This document shows, piece by piece, positions 7,080 to 8,594 of a stretch of 8,594 nt of DNA. The number at the start of each line of letters is the position of its first letter. Position 1 is the first letter of the stretch. Where the stretch lies: the NCBI GenBank assembly GCA_031415695.1, contig JANOSH010000045.1:1-8594 (forward strand), read 5' to 3'. The notes below the pieces were generated by a model. The model had not been told where the DNA came from and did no database searches. It saw nothing but the letters and a program-made list of their open reading frames with translations. Origin of the DNA: JANOSH01 sp031415695. GTDB lineage: Bacteria; Actinomycetota; Acidimicrobiia; Acidimicrobiales; Ilumatobacteraceae. The translations under genes were made by a program, and so were the position numbers.

Positions 7080-7101
7080 CGATGTCGAACCGGTGACATC
7101 G
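7080..7101. repeat. short palindrome downstream of the operon
   Basis: CGATGTC (7080-7086) is repeated inverted as GACATCG (7095-7101) around an 8-base spacer. It lies 57 bases after the last hydrolase stop. It has no T-tract, so a protein-binding site or a weak transcript-end hairpin are both possible. Confidence 0.4.
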
Positions 7102-7112
7102 TGTACTTCCGC

Positions 7113-7174
7113 GCGACCACGACCGAGGATCGGATGATTGGACTTGGGTTGGTATCGGCCGGTGGCCAAACAGC
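7113..7174 (+). repeat. 62-bp direct repeat, copy B (intergenic)
   Basis: This is the non-coding partner of the copy at 4363-4424, with six mismatches in 62. The following sequence continues in one frame as LDLGWYRPVAKQ and beyond to a TGA at 7211-7213. The same frame of copy A gives DLGWYGPVAKQ, with two of the three differences in that stretch silent. It could therefore be a scrap of a once-coding or mobile sequence. I cannot assign it to a known insertion sequence. Confidence 0.8.
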
Positions 7175-7326
7175 GTGTCGGGCGTTTCGTCCAAGGTTGG
7201 AAGGGCCAGTGATGCGTTCTGACTGCTCCGGTGCGGTCCACGCCACGAACACCGGATCCGAAGCCCCCACGTCGCCCGGCACGCGCTGACAGCAACTGAC
7301 TCGCTTACGAAGGGATCGACGAGTTC

Positions 7327-7523
7327 ATGGTGATTGTCGGCTGGCTGGCCGTTGCCTCTGCGGAGTGGCGATGAGCGTGTGGGGTGCCGAGGCGTTCGGT
7401 GAACATTTGGCGGTCGCGTCGAATCGGTTGGGGGTGTCGGCGTTCGCGTTGGCGATTCTTCCTGATCGCCATCACTGGATGACTGGCAGATGCAACGTTC
7501 GACCGGGGCGAGACGTCCGATGA
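7327..7523 (+). pseudogene. broken N-terminus of a Na+/Ca2+ antiporter-like (CaCA) membrane protein
   Basis: ATG 7327 opens MVIVGWLAVASAEWR and stops at 7372-7374. An overlapping frame from ATG 7371 to TGA 7521-7523 reads MSVWGAEAFGEHLAVASN and then RLGVSAFALAIL. To my eye the two pieces are one former reading frame, shifted near 7362-7375: the start of a cation/Ca2+ exchanger-type membrane protein in which a 'W-x-AE-x-F-x-x-HL-x-x-A-x-x-LG-x-S-x-FA-x-A' helix is followed by the GAEPEE exchange motif. Here the match ends at about 7460, just before that motif, and the rest (PDRHHWMTGR onward) is unrelated. No transport function can remain. The family assignment is from memory of the pattern; a chance short membrane-like peptide is the alternative. 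Confidence 0.5.
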
Positions 7524-7547
7524 GAGCCGCCGAGTAGCGTTCGGTCC

Positions 7548-7961
7548 ATGTCTGGAGACGATCCCATCGAGCGACCACGGATCCGCCACGCGGCGATCCC
7601 GCAGGATGCGTGGCTTGTCGTTCGTGGTGTCTCCGAGATCGAGCCGGACACGTCGCTGCGCCAGGCCGAGTTGTTCCGCCGCCGGTTCGAGGGGTGGGGT
7701 CGTTACGGGTTGTCGGCGTTTTATGCCCGCTCCGATGACGAGGTCCTCGACCTCGGCGAGGACCGTCTTGACGCGTTCGCGACACTGTTCGTGTACCGGT
7801 TGGCGGACGTGATCGAAGCCGGGTTCGAAGTAGTGCCGACATACCGAAGCCCGCATGTAACGATCACGTTCTACGATGATCTCGATACCGGTGTGGCCCG
7901 CCTGCTGTCGGTCACCCATCGCACAGTCAACAATCCCGCATACCGACAGGAGGAAGCATGA
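7548..7961 (+). CDS. conserved-looking hypothetical protein, first gene of a coupled pair
   Basis: I do not recognise a named family for this 137-residue protein. It is soluble, with no membrane segment or signal peptide. It shows an ordered alternation of strand and helix: DAWLVVRG (20-27), a helix LRQAELFRRRFEGW (37-50), GRYGLSAFYA (51-60), an acidic helix around 63-80, FVYRLADVIEAGFEVVPTYRS (81-101) and HVTITFYDDLD (103-113). The end VTHRTVNNPAY (122-132) is His/Arg-containing. The GC3 and Val/Arg/Asp-rich make-up look genuinely coding. No good ribosome site precedes ATG 7548, so the start may be leaderless or misplaced. Its last 4 bases overlap the ATG of the next gene. The small-plus-small coupled layout resembles toxin-antitoxin or other two-part modules, but no catalytic motif proves this. 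Confidence 0.75.
   Translation: MSGDDPIERPRIRHAAIPQDAWLVVRGVSEIEPDTSLRQAELFRRRFEGWGRYGLSAFYARSDDEVLDLGEDRLDAFATLFVYRLADVIEAGFEVVPTYRSPHVTITFYDDLDTGVARLLSVTHRTVNNPAYRQEEA
7948..7953 (+). promoter_or_regulatory. strong ribosome binding site for the 80-aa gene
   Basis: A consensus AGGAGG ends 4 bases before ATG 7958, within the upstream gene. It suggests that the second small protein is made in good amounts, perhaps in excess of the first. Confidence 0.8.
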
Positions 7962-8200
7962 AGATCGATCTGTTCGTGGACTTGAACACCGAGGACGAAA
8001 CCGGTTTCCCCTGGACGTACCTCGACCAAGCCGCCGACCCGTCAGTCGTCGTCCCCGGGCGACTGATCATCGTCGGCGCAGGCTCGGCAATCGCGATCGC
8101 TGAAGTCATCAACGTTGCCGCCGACGGCCTGGTGCATGTGCGCCCGCTTCCGGGACCTGTCACGCCGCAGCGACTCGCGTCCGTCTCACAGCGCGTCTGA
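7958..8200 (+). CDS. small acidic hypothetical protein, second gene of the pair
   Basis: This 80-residue soluble protein is not assigned to a named family. It begins MKIDLFVDLNTEDETGFPWT, rich in acidic residues. It continues with short strand-like segments, RLIIVGAG (35-42), AIAIAEVINVA (45-55) and LVHVRPLPG (58-66), which suggest a small beta-barrel or beta-sandwich. ATG 7958 overlaps the preceding stop (ATGA) and has a full AGGAGG site, so the start is secure. A small acidic partner strongly translated behind a larger gene would fit an antitoxin, immunity or dosage partner. That is inference from layout only. Confidence 0.75.
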   Translation: MKIDLFVDLNTEDETGFPWTYLDQAADPSVVVPGRLIIVGAGSAIAIAEVINVAADGLVHVRPLPGPVTPQRLASVSQRV

Positions 8201-8222
8201 TCGCCCATCGCCGATAACCCGA

Positions 8223-8240
8223 CGAGGTTTCGCGACCTCG
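8223..8240. terminator. possible weak hairpin after the small gene pair
   Basis: CGAGGT (8223-8228) pairs with ACCTCG (8235-8240) across a 6-base loop, 22 bases after the stop at 8200. It lacks a T-run, so a terminator role is only suggested by position. Confidence 0.3.
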
Positions 8241-8284
8241 GGGCGCTCGCCCACGCACGGTCGCATCGCGCTCGAACCTCTGTT

Positions 8285-8335
8285 AATGACAACGAATGAC
8301 AAATCGGACTCGATGCTTGTCATTGAAATGTCATT
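8285..8335. promoter_or_regulatory. operator-like array of four AATGACA half-sites
   Basis: AATGACA occurs at 8285-8291 and 8295-8301, and its inverse TGTCATT at 8318-8324 and 8329-8335. Copies in each arm are 10 or 11 bases apart, one DNA turn, so a dimeric regulator could bind the same face cooperatively. The right arm overlaps the -35 element of the promoter at 8323-8351, the expected geometry for repression. The patch is clearly AT-richer than the rest of the window. Confidence 0.65.
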
Positions 8336-8351
8336 GGAATTCCTGTACACT
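8323..8351 (+). promoter_or_regulatory. sigma-70-type promoter reading right
   Basis: TTGAAA (8323-8328) and TACACT (8346-8351) are separated by 17 bases, a good match to the actinobacterial housekeeping -35 and TANNNT -10. The start of transcription would be near 8358. A second, poorer reading is TTGGAA (8334-8339) with TATAAG (8358-8363). The transcript would run through the tRNA fragment towards the hairpin at 8503-8535. Confidence 0.6.
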
Positions 8352-8395
8352 GGTGCATATAAGAGCATACGAACGTTATCGATAGATCGACGATT

Positions 8396-8446
8396 GTGCC
8401 TCTGACCAGGGACTACGACCCACGAAAGCAGACGAATACAAACTAA
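8396..8446 (+). CDS. very short open frame (16 aa) before the tRNA fragment
   Basis: GTG 8396 to TAA 8444-8446 reads MPLTRDYDPRKQTNTN, a hydrophilic peptide. No ribosome site is clear, and the frame is open back to a TAA at 8360-8362. It may be chance, a small peptide made from the promoter at 8323-8351, or the last codons of a gene cut by recombination next to the tRNA fragment. I give it little weight. Confidence 0.15.
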   Translation: MPLTRDYDPRKQTNTN

Positions 8447-8450
8447 GACC

Positions 8451-8497
8451 GTCGGCTCATAACCCGAAGGTCACAGGTTCAAATCCTGTCCCCGCCA
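8451..8497 (+). pseudogene. 3' half of a tRNA-Met(CAT) gene; probable attachment-site core
   Basis: The anticodon loop CTCATAA (8456-8462, anticodon CAT 8458-8460) is followed by the 3' anticodon strand CCCGA, variable AGGTC and a perfect T-arm (ACAGG 8473-8477, loop TTCAAAT, CCTGT 8485-8489). The 3' acceptor strand CCCCGCC (8490-8496) and discriminator A8497 complete it; CCA is not encoded. The 5' half is absent: no GGCGGGG, D-arm or full anticodon stem lies upstream. The 5' anticodon strand is imperfect, as if one G of GGG were lost, so similarity begins at about 8453. A lone 3' tRNA end is the standard trace of an integrative element that uses a tRNA gene as its attachment site. The CCC of the anticodon stem recalls initiator tRNA, but initiator versus elongator Met cannot be settled from half a gene. 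Confidence 0.75.
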
Positions 8498-8502
8498 CTG
8501 AA

Positions 8503-8535
8503 AAGCCTGGCCAGAAGCACTTTCTGGCCAGGCTT
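8503..8535 (+). terminator. perfect 14-bp hairpin after the tRNA fragment
   Basis: AAGCCTGGCCAGAA (8503-8516) pairs fully with TTCTGGCCAGGCTT (8522-8535) over the 5-base loop GCACT. It starts 5 bases after the tRNA discriminator and is followed by a modest T-rich stretch (CTACCGTTTTC). It is most likely the terminator of the original tRNA gene or of the transcript from the promoter at 8323. Confidence 0.7.
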
Positions 8536-8590
8536 CTACCGTTTTCAGTCGGCTTCTACCGGTTCTTCTACCGGCCCGGTCCGGTAGAAG
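8533..8590. repeat. CTTCTACCG repeats, three direct and one inverted
   Basis: CTTCTACCG starts at 8533, 8553 and 8565 (the last two extended by a G), and the inverse CCGGTAGAAG lies at 8581-8590. The first overlaps the hairpin's 3' strand. Several short ordered copies beside an attachment-site core look like arm-type sites for a tyrosine integrase or a local regulator's sites. The window ends 4 bases later, so a gene starting there cannot be judged. Confidence 0.6.
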
Positions 8591-8594
8591 ATGA

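Larger units (their letters stand above)
7024..7326. other. intergenic stretch after the operon
   Basis: No gene is supported here. The stretch contains a palindrome at 7080-7101 and the second copy of the 62-bp repeat (7113-7174), followed by C-rich sequence. A longer + frame (to 7289) runs through it but overlaps the hydrolase in another frame and has no conserved character. A weak CCGGTG/CACCGG pair (7228-7233 and 7250-7255) is the only other symmetry seen. I see no good intrinsic terminator for the operon. Confidence 0.5.

Noticed and set aside
6195..7289. 364-aa forward frame in the second hydrolase region
   Set aside because: Arg/Pro-rich out-of-frame translation of the hydrolase.
7113..7290. 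End of a named insertion sequence
   Set aside because: The repeat suggests mobility, but no transposase, terminal inverted repeat or target duplication could be shown.
6685..7842. 385-aa reverse frame over the hydrolase end and intergenic zone
   Set aside because: It crosses the forward hydrolase, the repeat and the small gene without any recognisable domain.
8352..8497. Complete or intron-split tRNA gene
   Set aside because: No GGCGGGG acceptor or D-arm precedes the 3' half, and nothing intron-like with tRNA sequence upstream was seen.
8533..8590. CRISPR-like array
   Set aside because: Repeat unit of 9-10 bases, uneven spacing and one inverted copy do not fit a CRISPR.

Overview
The window is high-GC DNA with GTG/TTG starts, GAGG-type ribosome sites, zinc-binding anti-sigma and ECF sigma genes, and dense overlapping gene packing. 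This points to an actinobacterium; an Acidimicrobiia-like lineage is my impression only and cannot be proved from the sequence.

Layout. Positions 1-447 hold no convincing gene, only two competing hairpins at the far left. From 448 to 7023 seven genes lie on the + strand with no gap, each overlapping the next by 4 to 13 bases: an ECF sigma factor; a zinc-finger anti-sigma domain fused to a six-helix membrane domain; an ABC ATPase; a large ABC-2-like permease with an extracytoplasmic domain; a six-helix membrane protein; an HSL-type esterase; and a second alpha/beta hydrolase. The simplest reading is one mRNA for a membrane stress or export system. The membrane-tethered anti-sigma would hold the sigma factor, the sigma factor would drive the operon, and the ATPase plus two membrane proteins would form an exporter. 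The two hydrolases are the add-on whose link to the transporter is least obvious, and base composition shifts from G-rich to C-rich along the operon.

Positions 7024-7547 are intergenic and decayed. They contain the second copy of a 62-bp direct repeat whose first copy forms the 3' end of the permease gene, a small palindrome, and what reads as the broken N-terminus of a Na+/Ca2+ antiporter-like gene. Positions 7548-8200 carry two small overlapping genes of unknown function (137 and 80 aa) arranged like a coupled two-protein module.

The right end (8201-8594) is the most unusual part. It has an AT-richer patch with four copies of a 7-bp word (two direct, two inverted) overlapping a good -35/-10 promoter. 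About 100 bases further on is the 3' half of a tRNA-Met(CAT) gene without its 5' half, then a perfect 14-bp hairpin, then several copies of CTTCTACCG in both orientations. A 3' tRNA fragment is the usual scar of a tRNA-targeted integrative element, so 8453-8497 is probably an attachment site. If so, some or all of the window to its left is accessory DNA. I found no CRISPR array, no intact transposase and no complete tRNA or rRNA.
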